NCBI GenBank assembly: GCA_945492935.1
Contig: CALYVE010000078.1
Coordinates: forward strand, 1 to 7,393
DNA from: an uncultured Lachnospiraceae bacterium
GTDB taxonomy: Bacteria > Bacillota > Clostridia > Lachnospirales > Lachnospiraceae
DNA: 7,393 nt
Direction: 5' to 3'
The notes beneath the pieces were generated by a model. The model was not told where the DNA came from, ran no database searches, and worked only from the letters and a program-made list of their open reading frames with translations. This document shows, piece by piece, positions 7,160 through 7,393 of the stretch. The position numbers and the translations under genes were made by a program. The number at the start of each line of letters is the position of its first letter. Within the stretch, counting starts at the first letter, position 1.

Positions 7160-7393
7160 ATGGCATTTGATGGTGTTGTAATAGCAGGTCTTGTAAGTGA
7201 ATTCAAAAAGCGGCTTGTCGGCGGTCGAATTTATAAGATTTATCAGCCTGAGGTCGATGAGATTTGCCTGGTTATTAAAAATCGAATAGATGATTGCAAT
7301 GTGACAGAGCGCCTTGTGCTTTCCGTAGATGCCAGCCTTCCGATTATGTATCTGACATCGGAGCTAAAGGATAATCCGATGGTAGCACCGAAT
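7160..7393 (+). CDS. rqcH: NFACT-family ribosome quality control protein RqcH, N-terminal part (truncated by window end)
   Basis: The first 78 residues are present and the frame is open at the window edge. The start MAFDGVVIAGL, the GGRIYKIYQP segment (21-30), EICLVIK (34-40), and DASLPIMYLT (57-66) followed by PMVAPN (73-78) are typical of the NFACT-N domain of RqcH/Rqc2, formerly called fibronectin-binding protein FbpA/PavA. In bacteria RqcH binds stalled 50S subunits carrying peptidyl-tRNA and directs C-terminal alanine tailing, which marks the nascent chain for degradation. The catalytically important Asp-Arg pair lies beyond the window, so activity cannot be judged. GGAGG (7150-7154) sits five bases before the ATG, 12 bases after the hscC stop. 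The gap suggests co-transcription with the Hsp70 gene, placing two protein-quality genes together. Confidence 0.92.
   Translation, partial: MAFDGVVIAGLVSEFKKRLVGGRIYKIYQPEVDEICLVIKNRIDDCNVTERLVLSVDASLPIMYLTSELKDNPMVAPN

Overview
The window is about 7.4 kb of dense, moderately AT-rich bacterial DNA with every gene on the plus strand. Strong AGGAGG-like ribosome binding sites, short gaps, a eukaryote-like NADP isocitrate dehydrogenase, a Cof-type HAD phosphatase and an NFACT/RqcH gene all point to a low-GC Firmicute. An anaerobic Clostridia/Lachnospiraceae member is my best guess from general resemblance, not from any search.

Layout: (1) bases 1-61 hold the last codons of an unidentified upstream gene. 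(2) 68-868 is a HAD-IIB phosphatase that probably belongs to that upstream operon. (3) 869-962 contains a good extended -10 promoter. (4) 963-2171 is icd, a dimeric NADP-type isocitrate dehydrogenase, apparently transcribed alone. (5) 2172-2309 holds a long-loop inverted repeat followed by a T run, the likely icd terminator. (6) 2310-5423 encodes a 1037-residue protein with a degenerate J-like domain (NPE in place of HPD) followed by a long TPR solenoid. (7) 5453-7147 is a short Hsp70 of the HscC type. (8) 7160 to the window end is the start of rqcH (NFACT protein, ribosome quality control).

The most interesting part is 2310-7393. A J-like/TPR protein sits 29 bases before an HscC-type Hsp70, which sits 12 bases before rqcH. 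In E. coli, hscC lies beside the J-protein genes djlB and djlC and a Sel1-repeat gene. Here the J-like and helical-repeat functions appear fused in one large polypeptide. My inference is a dedicated Hsp70/co-chaperone pair, distinct from housekeeping DnaK/DnaJ/GrpE, in which the TPR array chooses or tethers clients. No CIRCE operator is visible, so control by HrcA is not supported. I see no mobile elements, RNA genes or CRISPR arrays.
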